Source of the DNA: Lactuca virosa
Taxonomy: Eukaryota; Streptophyta; Magnoliopsida; Asterales; Asteraceae
Length of the DNA: 64,000 bases
Assembly (NCBI GenBank): GCA_928212115.1
Contig: CAKMRJ010005745.1
Location: 98,477,892 to 98,541,891, forward strand
Reading direction: 5' to 3'
The notes beneath the pieces were generated by a model, which saw only the letters and a list, made by a program, of their open reading frames with translations, made no database searches and had not been told where the DNA came from. Shown piece after piece: positions 48,644-59,262 of this stretch; position 1 is the stretch's first letter; each line of letters begins with the position of its first letter. The position numbers and the translations under genes are program-made.

Positions 48644-49961
48644 TGTAACACCTGGTTTGAATTGGAAAGGATTTAAGCATGGACTCAGCGAGTTGGGAGG
48701 TCAACTCGTCGAGTAGGGGTCGTGTGTAACGCCCGCAGATCCAGGCTAGTCAATTTAGAGACAATGAGCGTCAAATATGAGTTTTTGATGGAAGATTATT
48801 TAGAATAAATAATCTTAACCAATTTGTAGAATATGTCTCAAGGGTTCCGTACATATAAAGAACGCCGAAATCCGAGTTATAACGAAGAAGTTATGGTCCG
48901 TCGAAGTTTTACGGCAAAACCGACACGGCACCAGGAGACGTAAATAGTGAATTTATGATGGAGGACTTTTTAGCCTTAGTAATCAGTGTCCATTAAACCG
49001 AGAACATCCATAAAAAGAACGCCCAAATCTGACTTCGTATGAGGAAGTTATGAATTTTCTAAGATTTGGCTTAGCAGTGCACGACCCGAAACTCGAACTT
49101 TAGTTCGAGCGGTTTTTGGCTTACGTGACCTAAATGAGAGTTGAATATCTCATTAATAGGAACTAAACAGTAAAAAGGCAGATGAAAACGGAGTCCATAT
49201 GAAGGAGTTACGAATTTTTCGCGGCTATTTAACAGTCTAATCTCCTCCTACTGTTAAATTTAAGATCGGTCAAGAATTAGCCGACGGAGTCTAAATGAAA
49301 GTTGTAGATCTTATTTTTACCTACGCGTGGATATAAAGAATGTTGAAAACGGATCTCGTATGCGAAAGTTATAAAATTTTGAAAATCGGCTGTTTTACCC
49401 CCTGTGTTCGGCGCCACGTGTCAGCACCAGGCGAAGCTTTGGAGCCTACGCGGGTACCACGTCGTGGTGGGAGTCACCACGACGTGGTGTCGCTCTAGGA
49501 GCACTATAAATAGAGGCTCGGGGATGCCTCATTCCTCACACCTTTACCCACTTCTTTCTCTCTCTAACCCCGAAACCCCCCCCCCCCAAAGCCTAGGAAA
49601 CTTCCCTAGCACTTGAAGAAAGCCTCGGAGAGCCCGGAGTCTCCGAGAAAAAGCGTTTTTCAGTTTGAAACTCTGCCCGCGTGCAACCCGGTTTTCAAGC
49701 AAACTTCCCGGTTTCGTCAAAGAAGATTATTTTTAGAAGCGAGGTGCTGCCCGGATCACTCCGTATCAGGTGAGTGCATAGTTACTTTCATCTTACACAT
49801 AGATATGAAGTATTTTATATAAATTACGTGTTATGTGCGCATATCTACTTGAGATCCATGCTAGATGAAAGATTTAAACTTCTTTGTTTTTAAGATCTAA
49901 GCTGTATATATATTTTATACTTTGAGATCTATGTTGGATGAAAGATCTAACTTCTTTCTTT

Positions 49962-50400
49962 ACAGATCTGAACCTTTTTCTTCAGATCTAGGCTGTAGAT
50001 GTATTTTGTTCACAGATCTGAACCTTTTTCTTCAGATCTAGGCTGTGGATGTACATTGTTTACAAATTTGAACCTTTTTCTTCAGATCTAGGCTGTGGAT
50101 GTACTTTGTTTACAAATTTGAACCTTTTTCTTCAGATCTAGTCTATAGATGTACTTTGTTCACATATCTAAACCTTTTCTTCAGATCTAGGCTGTAGATG
50201 TACTTTGTTTATAGATTTGAACCTTTTTCTTCAGATCTAGGCTGTATATGTACTTTGTTTACAGATCTGAACATTTTTCTTCAGATCTAGGCTATAGATG
50301 TACTTTGTTTACATATCTGAACCTTTTTCTTCAGATCTAGGCGGTAGATGTATTTTGTTTTCAGATCTGAACCTTTTCTTCAAATCTAAAGCTATAGAGG
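49962..50400 (+). repeat. 50-bp tandem repeat, about 9 units
   Basis: Units begin ACAGATCTGAACCTTTTTCT at 49962, 50012, 50062, 50112, 50162, 50211, 50261, 50311 and 50361, so the period is 50 with one 49. Each contains TTCAGATCTAGGCTGTAGATG. Divergence is low to moderate. Confidence 0.92.
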
Positions 50401-50479
50401 TATTTTATATCTACAAAAATATTGGGTAGAACATGGGTAGATAAATGATGAGGTACTAAAGATGATATAGGTGAATATT

Positions 50480-50770
50480 GGTAGCTGCATCATAACCTGT
50501 AGATGATTTTGAAACGCAATGTACTCTAAACATCCTAGCAGATGCGCCTATAGGATAATATCGACAGCTGCGGCTAATAGAGAACATCATAATCCCGGCA
50601 GCTGCGCCTAAATGATAATATTGGCAGTCGCGCCTAAAAGATAACATTGGCAGCTGCGTCTAATAGATGATACTGGCAATTACGCCTAGTTGAGAACAAC
50701 ACAATCCTGGCAGCTACGCCTAAAGGATAATAATGGTAGTTGTGCCTAATAGATGACATTAGCAGTAATG
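50480..50770 (+). repeat. About 26-bp tandem repeat, GGCAGCTGCGCCTAA type
   Basis: The word TGGCAGCTGCGCCTAA(T/A)AGATAA and variants recurs eight or nine times. Spacing is 26 bases in the middle and irregular at the edges. Confidence 0.8.
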
Positions 50771-51854
50771 GACTTCAGGCGTATTCCCTAGGATAAACCT
50801 TAGGAATGAATGAATGAAGGATAACTGATTCTTAGGGTAATCCTTAAGAATAAAGATAATGGGGATGGGTAATCGGGTTGATTATTAAACATAATAATTA
50901 TATTATTGTGGGTTGAAAACCCTATGTACTCACCAGGTTTCCCAACCTGACCCACTCTGTTTATTTGTATCACAGGTGTCGATATAAAGTTTCACTACAC
51001 TGAGAGATTAAAGACATGTAGACCACTAGTGATAATGAATGTAAGTTCTGTTTATGCTTATGTCTCTGTATTGACGATGACATCCCAAATGTTTTAAAAT
51101 GAATGAAAATACATTTCTTCGGAAATGCTTTGATAACGTATTTATCATGTTTTTCTGGGAACAAATTCCGCAACATTTTTATTAAAAGAGGTATTCTGAT
51201 TATTATAAAGTATAAACAAAATCGGTCTTTTCTGGCCGTGAAAATGGGGATGTCACAGTTGGTATCATAGCATTTGTTTATGCTAACTAGGAATTTGTAG
51301 GATATCTAGACTTAAACTTAGAATGCTAAGCGATGGTTTCCTCGTTCACGGCGTGTCGTGAACATAATGGACTAATAGGGACTCGGCGTGTCGTGCAAGA
51401 GACTCGGCGAGTCGAGATGATTTCCTCGTTCACGGCCAAGGGTTTACGGTCAAGGGTTTACGGCCAAGGGTGTACGGTTGGTGGTTTACGGCCGTAAACA
51501 TCAAGGAACTCGACGAGTCCCTCGGGTGAATCGGCGAGTCGATGAGTTAAGCAGTGAACCCGACGAGTGAATGATTGTACTCGACGAGTCAAGGTCAATA
51601 TGGACTGTTGACCTTGACTATAGACTTTGACTTTGACCCTCGGGGTATTTATGGGGTTATGATGAGTTATTTACTCATTGATTATAGGCAGTTGTGAAGA
51701 GCAGCATAGGGTATACCTGAATTCAGTTTCCGATTCAGCTTTGTGAGGTGAGTTTTCCCACCATACCAATGGGTCTAAGGCACCAAGGATGGCCCATTTT
51801 GTGATAGTTGGTTTACTTTTTATGTAGAGGTGTGATATGTATGTGTGCATGATA

Positions 51855-52035
51855 TGTGGTAGAGATAGCCTTCGTGGCTAACGATAGAGATAGCCTTATG
51901 GCTAATGGTAGAGATGGCCTTATGGCTAATGGTAGAGACAACCTTTATGGCTGGTGGTAAAGATAGCCTTTGTGGCTAACGGTAGAGATAGCTTCATGGC
52001 TAATTAACATGTCATAAGTGGTAGAGGTAGCTTTA
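51855..52035 (+). repeat. About 25-bp tandem repeat, GTAGAGATAGCC type
   Basis: GGTAGAGATAGCCTTATGGC and close variants occur about seven times near the 3' end of insertion Y. Confidence 0.85.
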
Positions 52036-52342
52036 TAGCTAATGTGATATGTGGTTTGTGTGGGGTATGCTCTGGGGGACTCACTAAGATTTCAGCTTAC
52101 CGTTTGTGGATTTGTTTCAGGTCCATCGGAGCCCAAGGGCAAAGGCAAGGCGTGATGATGCGGCGTGCACTCTATCTCTCTTTTCCGATCTGGTTTGGGG
52201 GACACTATGATGTTTTGAAAATAATAATGTTGTAATGTTTGTGGTTTTGGAAACAATTAATGGAATCTTTATGTTTTATGAACAATGGTTGACTAATTAA
52301 AAATGAAAAATTTCTTTGTAAAATTTGGGTCGTTACAAAAGG

Positions 52343-52906
52343 TACCAAAACCAACTCAGATCTGAAAGGACAACCCCTTAAATGACTTTACTCCATCATC
52401 ATCCCCAAAAAGAGGCAAAAACACAACAAAACCTAAAATAAGGAGATCTAATCATATAAAAGTCAAGCTATGAACTTGATACCTTAGAATGACTGTAATA
52501 AATGGAGTGATTCTGGATCCTAGACTTCCTTCCCCAAGCTAGAAACTTCAAGATCTTCTAATTCCTTCACAATGCTTAAAAAGAACACCAGACTTCCTTC
52601 CAAGGCTCCAAAATCTTTACAATGGAGGCTATAAATCGATTTAGGGTTTGGACAACAATGAAGGATGATAAGGAGGCCATCAAAAGGACTTATGGATCTT
52701 AAATAGGTGCAAGACCCTAAACATTAGGGTTTCCTTCCCAGCTGCCAACTCGTCGAGTTGAGGCTCCCCCAACTCGTCGAGTTGGTTCATTAAACCTTCG
52801 CGATCCACCCATCTTCAACACGACGAGTTGGTCCCTCCAACTCGTGAAGTTGACCTAGAATTAGGGTTATTCTCAACAATTTCTCTTCAAGATTTCAGAT
52901 GTTACA
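52343..52906 (-). mobile_element. Gypsy H LTR, proximal part
   Basis: LTR H resumes after insertion Y. It resembles 19380-19868 of the Gypsy F LTR (GCTATGAACTTGATACCTTAGAATGA) and ends CAGATGTTACA, that is, a sense start of TGTAACATCTG. ACTCGTCGAGTTG words occur at 52747-52850. Confidence 0.75.
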
Positions 52907-53848
52907 ACTCTCGCCCACTTAAATTAGATTTAGTCCTCGAAATATGTCCTTGCTTTTCTCATCACACCAAACAATCTGAGACGCGCTACCACAACCTGAG
53001 AAAACTATCGCCTCCCCAACGCAACTAGAACCAATACTAGCACTACTCACCACCTGAAGAATAACGGACCTTCAACCCACACAGAACCACCTCTACCTCT
53101 CCTGAAACCAGGAATCTCAAATTGACCTGACTTCCTGACAGACCACCCACTCTGATTCACTATCGAACCAATTCCATAAGAAGCTCAGACTAAATCAAAT
53201 ATTTCCAACCCAATTTATCTTGACACTTAAAGGGACGAAAACACTTGCCATATACAACTGCAGATGAGTTACACTTAAATTAGATTTCGTCACCGAAATC
53301 GCTCCTTACTAGCACTCTTAACCAAACAAACTCTTAAGGAATGCACCCGAACATTCTGCACATAAAATGACCTTCCCAAAACAATCAAACCCAAACAGAA
53401 ACTGCCAACCTGAAGAAGAACATTCCATGATCCCATGCAAAGACCCAAATCCTTATATATCCAAACTTGGGTATCGAATTGGTCTGACTCCCTGACAGAC
53501 CTCCTAACTGAACCAATTGCTAAAACCACGCCACATATCCATCGAACAATCTATCCAACCTTTAATGATAACAATTCCATAAACAATCAAGAGATATAAA
53601 ATAAAGACTTCCTCGACTATCGGGCTGATACACTGCTACTAAGAGCCCAAAACCTCATCACTTTCCCTTCATTCACAAGATGAAGCCATCCTGGAGTGCA
53701 GACACATAAGTTAAATCCTGAACGCTTCAACTGATACCTTTGACATACAGTTTTTTTAACCCCCTCCGCTCTGGATATGGACCTTGCATAGATCCACTCG
53801 CGATTCCTAACACGAGTTTCCACCAAAATCCTGCCCTAGAATGGCTAC
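52907..53848 (-). mobile_element. 3' untranslated region of a Gypsy element, with PPT
   Basis: On the minus strand AAGTGGGCGAGAGT (52907-52920) lies right against the LTR and is a good PPT. Upstream in sense there are two diverged copies of a block of about 370 bases (about 52920-53175 and 53276-53525, each with TTAAATTAGATTT and CCTGACAGACC). No pol domain is recognisable; the ORFs at 53290-53529 and 53617-53826 are not convincing. Confidence 0.55.
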
Positions 53849-54061
53849 TGATGTGAATTATGAGCATTGATTTGGCATGCGGAATTAAACAACATGGTGA
53901 TTTGGGTGTTTAAGAGATGCATTCGATTATGAAAGGTGTTACAAAAAAGGATCTATATCTAAATCTACATAATTAACACACACTAACACTTTCAATGTTA
54001 CATCTCTCAAGCACACATCTACAAGTGGTAGGAACCCACCTTATATAGAGGTGTTTACATG

Positions 54062-54151
<90 letters not shown>

Positions 54152-54268
54152 TTATATATATATATATATCTATATCTCATGTCACAAGGCTACTTTACCA
54201 CATGCAAGTGGGTCCTACAAAAGTCAAACCATTTACAAAGTCATACATGGATAACTTTGTACCCAACA
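53849..54268 (-). mobile_element. Copia-type 3' LTR (420 bp), minus strand
   Basis: The segment begins TGATGTG and ends ACCCAACA. On the minus strand it starts TGTTGGGTAC right after a PPT (CTTTGGGGGGGATAA, 54269-54284). No PBS lies beyond the other end, so it is a 3' LTR. It holds the TA microsatellite. Confidence 0.65.
54070..54172. repeat. (TA)n microsatellite, compound
   Basis: TA runs broken by three or four ACATA/CTATA steps. The overlapping Tyr-Ile ORFs are artefacts of it. Confidence 0.95.
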
Positions 54269-54284
54269 TTATCCCCCCCAAAGT

Positions 54285-54910
54285 AAGGAATGGATGACCC
54301 GCTTCAACTCTTCCAAAATCGAGCAACTTCACAAACCGAGCCTCAAGCGTGACACATGTAGAAGTGAACTTTAAATCTTCAAATTTTCAAATATTTTTCA
54401 ATCCGGGTTCTAGAACGTGAGACCATACAAACCGAGCATCAAAAGTTAATTAGGAGTTTCTCAATCTCCAAAAAATTACCCAAAATTTGAGCATAAATGC
54501 ACACCCTAAAAATCTTCAATAAACCCAAACCCATCATGAATCGAAATTACTTCCAAATCTCCAATTGAATCATTTCATAAACTTCAAATACTCGAGGTCA
54601 CTTCGGTCTTCAAGTTCGCGTAATATGAAAAATTCAACTTTCGAATTTCCATATCTAAATCTCTCCCCCTTTTATAATCGAAAAATGATTATAAAAACAA
54701 AAAGGGAATGAGAAAGTGCTCAATTCGGAATTTTTCTATCCAAAACTCCCCTTAACACATGGCATAAAACTTTTGATTCAATCCGTAAAATCCAAAAAAT
54801 CTTAAATTTTCAGCTTCGTTTACGGACCGCTTTTCACAAAATTTCACAAATTTGGGTAGAAATTGTCAATTTCAAAATTTTGCAGTGACCCGGTTCGCCC
54901 AAAACAACTT
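54285..54910 (-). mobile_element. Internal 3' region of the same minus-strand Copia element
   Basis: Noncoding DNA upstream (in sense) of the PPT, cut at 54911 by a Gypsy LTR. TCTCCCCCTTTT at 54661-54672 reads as a second purine tract on the minus strand. No domain is recognisable. Confidence 0.4.
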
Positions 54911-56066
54911 TGTAACATCCCAAAATTTTAAGCCAAATTTAAAATTTTTCAACCATAAAACCAAATAGTGTTTTACAAAAATGTTTTCAAAATATTATTC
55001 ATCAGAATGTCCCAATAACGAAATCATTAGGATGCGGAGCGGTACGGTCACTCCTTCGCCTTGCCATGATCTCCTGAAGTACCTAAAACAATAAACTGAA
55101 ACTGTAAGCCCGAGGGCTTAGTGAGCTACCCCCAAAATACCAATACCACACCGATAATACCAATCAATAAAGATAATCAACAACATGCATACTGGGCCTT
55201 CGGCCTGACTGGACCGCCCGACTGGGCTACGGTCTATCTGGATCTAATCCCGAGCCTTCAGTATGACTGGACCTCATCGGGCCTACATCTAAGTCTACCG
55301 GACCGCTCGTAGGGTATATTGGCCTTCAGCACAATGCAGGACCGCCACAACCCAAACATCAAGCCAATAACCATGTGTACAAGACTAACATATGCTAGCA
55401 TATACAGATATCCGATATAACTATCTCATAGATCATCGATCATAGCAATCTCTCCTAACCAGAGCACCGACCTAACCAGGTCACTAACATACCAATCCTA
55501 ATGGATCATAAGAGCATAACAACATACTGTCTATCTTGATACCGATCTAACAGATCATAACCACATGTAACATACTGTAAACAAGATAACAACAAAGGGT
55601 CGGCCTTGGGTGCCTTAGACCCATTGATATATGAGGAGAACTCACCTTGCAAAAGTCGGCTCGGTACTAAACTCCAGTCTCAGATCACGGCCACAAACTC
55701 CACCACTATTATCATTTAGAACCATACTCGTCAGTTCCTCACCTTTCAGGTACACATAAGTCAACTACAACCCCTGGTCAAAGTCAAAGTAACAGTCAAG
55801 GTCAACAGTCCATGTTGACCCTTACTCGTCGAGTGCCCTCGGCTACTCGTCGAGTTCCTTGATATACTTGTCCACTCGCCGAGCCCTCGGAGTGACTCGT
55901 TGAGTTCCTAAGGTCCGCGATCGAAGCCCTAAGGCCCCTCGTTGTTCATCCATTTGGGGAAACCTTAACCAACTCGCCGAGTTGTTCATCCAACTCGTCG
56001 AGTCTACTGTAATCTTCATCGGACTCGCCGAGTTGTTCATCCAACTCGTCGAGTTCAATGCCTATC
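54911..56066 (-). mobile_element. Gypsy LTR I, invaded by Copia A
   Basis: The plus strand starts TGTAACATCCCAAAATTTTAAGCC, and no PBS follows on the minus strand. It includes TGTAAGCCCGAGGGCTTAGTGAG (55102), the inverted minisatellite (55190-55330), GGTCGGCCTTGGGTGCC, a TTGACC/GTCAA tract (55775-55820) and ACTCG(C/T)CGAGT words (55822-56056). It is cut at 56066; the remainder should lie right of 63996. Confidence 0.7.
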
Positions 56067-56926
56067 TGTTGGATTAGGTGTCTAAGCCCATAACTATAAT
56101 TGGTATGTACTTGAATTGATAGCAGCACAGTCCTTTTGGGTTGCCCTCAACCTAGCAACTGGACAAGGAAATTATGAAATGAGAGATATTAATTTATAAG
56201 ATTAAAAATTAATATATATATAAATGATTTATTATATGTTAATGGATTAATATATTAATTAGAAATCATTATGTTTAATTAATTGTTAGCCAGAAATTAA
56301 TCAGAATTGATTTTGGGGTTAAAAGAATTAATTATAAGGTGCAGGGACTAGTTTGCAATTATCTAATAGTTGAGTGGAAGGCTCTAGAACCCCCTTGGAA
56401 GAGGGTGGACGAAATCTTTAGGGGAAACCCTAATAATTTCGTCCATAGGGGCTTGGATAAGGCCCTTGGGTTTGCTTAGGCCCTAAGCAAAGGATAACTA
56501 CTAGGGTTTCCCTTAAACCCTAGATCCCTCAGCTATATAAGGAGCCTCCTGTTCACATGTTTTGGGTACTCTTTCTTTTGAAGAAACCCTAAGGCCGAGA
56601 TTTTGCATACTCCCTCTCCCCTCTCTTCTTCTACTTTCCTTCTTGCTAGTTTGGGTGTGATTCCATTAGAGGCATTACACTTGTGGTGCTAAAGCTTCCA
56701 AGAAGATCAAGATCAAGATCAAGGAATATCAATTGTTTGCTATAACAATTGAAAGTATGTAAACCTAAACCCTAGTTTGTTAATTTCGAAATTAGCCTCT
56801 CTCCTCTAGGGTTCTTGTTTTGCAATTCAAAGTTGTATGTTCAATAGTTAAAACATAGATCCAAAGTAGGTTGCATGTGAACTTAGGAATTGTTTCTAGT
56901 TTATTTATTGTACCTAAAACCCATCA
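56067..56926 (+). mobile_element. 5' LTR of Copia A (860 bp)
   Basis: It starts TGTTGGATTAGGTGTC, ends AAAACCCATCA and is followed by a PBS. An AGCTATATAAGG TATA box lies at about 56532, and CCTAAACCCTAG plant-type words follow. It is nearly identical to 63135-63996. Confidence 0.92.
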
Positions 56927-56927
56927 G

Positions 56928-56940
56928 TGGTATCAGAGCC
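56928..56940 (+). promoter_or_regulatory. Primer-binding site of Copia A
   Basis: TGGTATCAGAGCC, an exact match to the complement of initiator tRNA-Met, one base after the LTR. Confidence 0.92.
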
Positions 56941-58233
56941 AGGTTGTTTTAAATTGAATTGCTACAATTGTTGAATTGCAAATTAGGGTTTATAGCTATT
57001 AAACCCTAAAGGCCAAATTTTCGATTTCTAGGGTTTTGGATCAAAGGGTTTTTTTCGAAAACCCTAGCCTCCAAAGAACCCTAATCGAAATTAGGGTTAG
57101 GGTTTTGAAAACCCTAGCCTCCTCCCTTGTAAATTTCGAAATTTGCTTAGAAGTTTTAGGGTTTCTTGTTTTGGATAATTGTTGCTTAATTAGATTAATT
57201 GGATAATATCCTTACCCTATTTTTCGAAATTTAGAGGGATAAGGATTAGGATTAAATTAATGATTAATTTATTAGATAATCCTTACAAGATTTAATAATT
57301 TGATTAATAGTTAATTAAAAGATAAATATTAAATCTAGTTAATTGGTTTATTTAAATTTAAATTTAATAGCTTAAATTTCGAAATTTATAAACCTTGAAG
57401 TTTTAAAATGTTTTAAAACACACCTTATATATATATTATAATTAAAAGTTTAATATTATATATGTATAAGAATATGGTCAGTCAAATCGCTAGTATGCCT
57501 CATTCACGAAGCTAATCTATAAGGGGGGTATAAGGAAACTGCCTATAAAATGGTAGTTGAATGGGTGTCCACTCTCACCCACCGCTTCCTTGATTAGTGG
57601 AGGGTCGTTAGCAGAACGGATTTGATAGGACAACTACTTCTCATTAAAAGTATAATGATATTAAAGAAAGTACTAGAACATTATTTTCAAAATCCCAACT
57701 CTAGTTACTTTAGGAAAAATGTGAAAAGTATGCTAATCCATGAAATTGCACATTATGCTTTATTGGTCGTTAGTGGAGCGTGTGTGGTTAACCACACACT
57801 AAAAGGCACTAATAAAGAGTAGTAATGGGTATCTCACAATTGTCATTTTGATGGAGCGTGTGTGGTTTACCAGCACATCAATAGTTAATGATAAAGACAA
57901 TGAGGTTACCAAGCACATTTGCATGGTTATTCACATCTTGTTTGTGATCCTCGGCATCCCAGTCACAAATAGAAGAGCATAATCTGAGATCAAACATGCC
58001 ATTGAATAGTTTCAATGTATCTCAAAAGAATTAGGAATTTCACTTCGTTTGTTTCGTCTAATGGTGGAATTGGTGAATCGTCATTCACCTACCTTTATGA
58101 AATTTGCACTTGGATCTCGGCATCCCATTTCTAAGTTGTGAATCTTCATAGTTGGATCCTAACCTTGATATTATATCTTTGGGTTATTTATTAAGGTATC
58201 TTGAAATCTAACTAAAACTTTCTTTCTTTTCAG
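56941..58233 (+). other. Copia A leader
   Basis: Untranslated, colinear with the Copia B leader (AGGCCTCATTCACGAAG; GTGGAGCGTGTGTGGTT twice; GATCCTCGGCATCCCAGTCAC). It ends in TTTCTTTCTTTTCAG immediately before the gag ATG, which looks like a splice acceptor. Confidence 0.75.
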
Positions 58234-59262
58234 ATGTCTACTCCTGGAAACACTTCTGCTTCGTCCTCCTCCAACCAAAACTTCTCTTTGCTCAATATCT
58301 GCTCCAAAGTCGTTATGGATGGCTCAAACTATAACGATTGGATGCGCAACATCAAGATGGCTCTTCGTTTCGAGAACAAAGAATATGTTCTTGAAAAGGA
58401 GCTCAAAGAGCTTGATGAGAATGAGGCTACTCCTGAAGATCTTGCTGCCTACAAGAAACATTACGATGATGCTACCAAAGTGGCATGCATCATGGTGGCA
58501 ACTATGTCCCCAGAACTGCAGAGGTACTATGAGGACTACTGGCCTTTCGAGATGAACAAGGACCTTATGGAAAAGTACCATAAGCGAGCTCGTCAAGAAA
58601 AGTTTGAAGTAGTCAAGTCACTCATGGCTTGCAAGATGAAAGATGGGGAGTCGGTTGTGTCACATGTGCAAAGAATGCAACGCTACATAGAGCGTTTGGT
58701 CAAGCTCAACATTCACTTTGATGAGGAATTGGCCATTGACATGGTCTTGAACTCACTTCCTGAATGTTATGGTCAGTTTATTCTAACTTACCATTTGAAC
58801 AATACTGAGCAGACCTTGGCCCAATTGCACAACTTGTTGCAGACAGCTGAGGCAGGGATGAAGGGTAAAAGTATACCCTCCACACCTACGAGTGCCCCTG
58901 TTTTGGCTATTGGACAGGGAAAGGGGAAAAAGAGGAAAGGTCCTCCCAAGCAAAACTGGAAGAGCAAGGCTCAAGCTGGGTCATCTAGTAATGGCCCAAA
59001 GGCTAAGCCCAATGGTTCCACTCCCCATGTTTCTGATCCAAAAGAGGCAGTTTGCTTTTACTGCAACCAAAAGGGGCATTGGAAGAGATCTTGCCCACAA
59101 TATCTGCAAGATATCAAGGATGGCAAAGTGAAGCCATCTTCGGCAGGTATTTACACTATTTCTGCTAATAACTCATTATCTTCTCGTTCATGGGTCCTTG
59201 ATACAGGATGTGGTTTTCATATCTGTTCTGATTTGCAGGGTCTAAAGGAAGTGAGGAGATAG
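58234..59262 (+). CDS. Copia A gag with start of protease
   Basis: This is an intact frame of 342 codons, the best-preserved coding sequence in the window. The N-terminal gag domain includes DGSNYNDWMRNIKMALRF (residues about 30-47) and VVSHVQRMQRYIERLVKL with MVLNSLPECYGQF, as in plant Copia gag (UBN2/DUF4219 type). A basic linker and a CCHC zinc knuckle follow (CFYCNQKGHWKRSC, residues about 275-288). The protease begins with WVLDTGCGFHIC, carrying the DTG active site, and a stop comes soon after at 59260 through a frame change. Gag would build the cytoplasmic particle and bind element RNA. Copia elements normally read gag-pol as one frame. Confidence 0.88.
   Translation: MSTPGNTSASSSSNQNFSLLNICSKVVMDGSNYNDWMRNIKMALRFENKEYVLEKELKELDENEATPEDLAAYKKHYDDATKVACIMVATMSPELQRYYEDYWPFEMNKDLMEKYHKRARQEKFEVVKSLMACKMKDGESVVSHVQRMQRYIERLVKLNIHFDEELAIDMVLNSLPECYGQFILTYHLNNTEQTLAQLHNLLQTAEAGMKGKSIPSTPTSAPVLAIGQGKGKKRKGPPKQNWKSKAQAGSSSNGPKAKPNGSTPHVSDPKEAVCFYCNQKGHWKRSCPQYLQDIKDGKVKPSSAGIYTISANNSLSSRSWVLDTGCGFHICSDLQGLKEVRR

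Larger units (their letters stand above)
48725..51257 (+). mobile_element. Gypsy LTR X with PBS, nested in Y
   Basis: It starts TGTAACGCCC and ends GGGATGTCACA. TTGGTATCATAGC (51259-51271), one change from the tRNA-Met site, follows, with about 60 bases of leader. It holds CACCACGACGTGG/CCACGTCGTGG words (49455-49490), an AGCACTATAAATAG TATA box (49499) and two minisatellites. The rest of the element is missing, so X is a truncated 5' end. Confidence 0.65.
48644..52337 (+). mobile_element. Gypsy insertion Y (3.7 kb) in LTR H, holding LTR X
   Basis: It starts TGTAACACC and ends CGTTACA, with perfect AAAGG duplications at 48639-48643 and 52338-52342. The outer parts (48644-48724 and about 51330-52337) share ACTCGNCGAGT words, and the right part has the GTTGACC..GACTTTGACC tract (51610-51640) typical of these LTRs. 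The middle is a second LTR (X). I read Y as an LTR that was later invaded. The inner right boundary is not resolved. Confidence 0.75.

Noticed and set aside
49962..50400. Possible CRISPR array
   Set aside because: Repeats are contiguous with no unique spacers, and the context is a plant LTR.
53290..53826. Minus-strand ORFs of 79 and 69 codons in the Gypsy 3' region
   Set aside because: No conserved domain; the two duplicated blocks do not keep the same frame.
54051..54286. ORFs rich in Tyr-Ile
   Set aside because: They translate a TA microsatellite.
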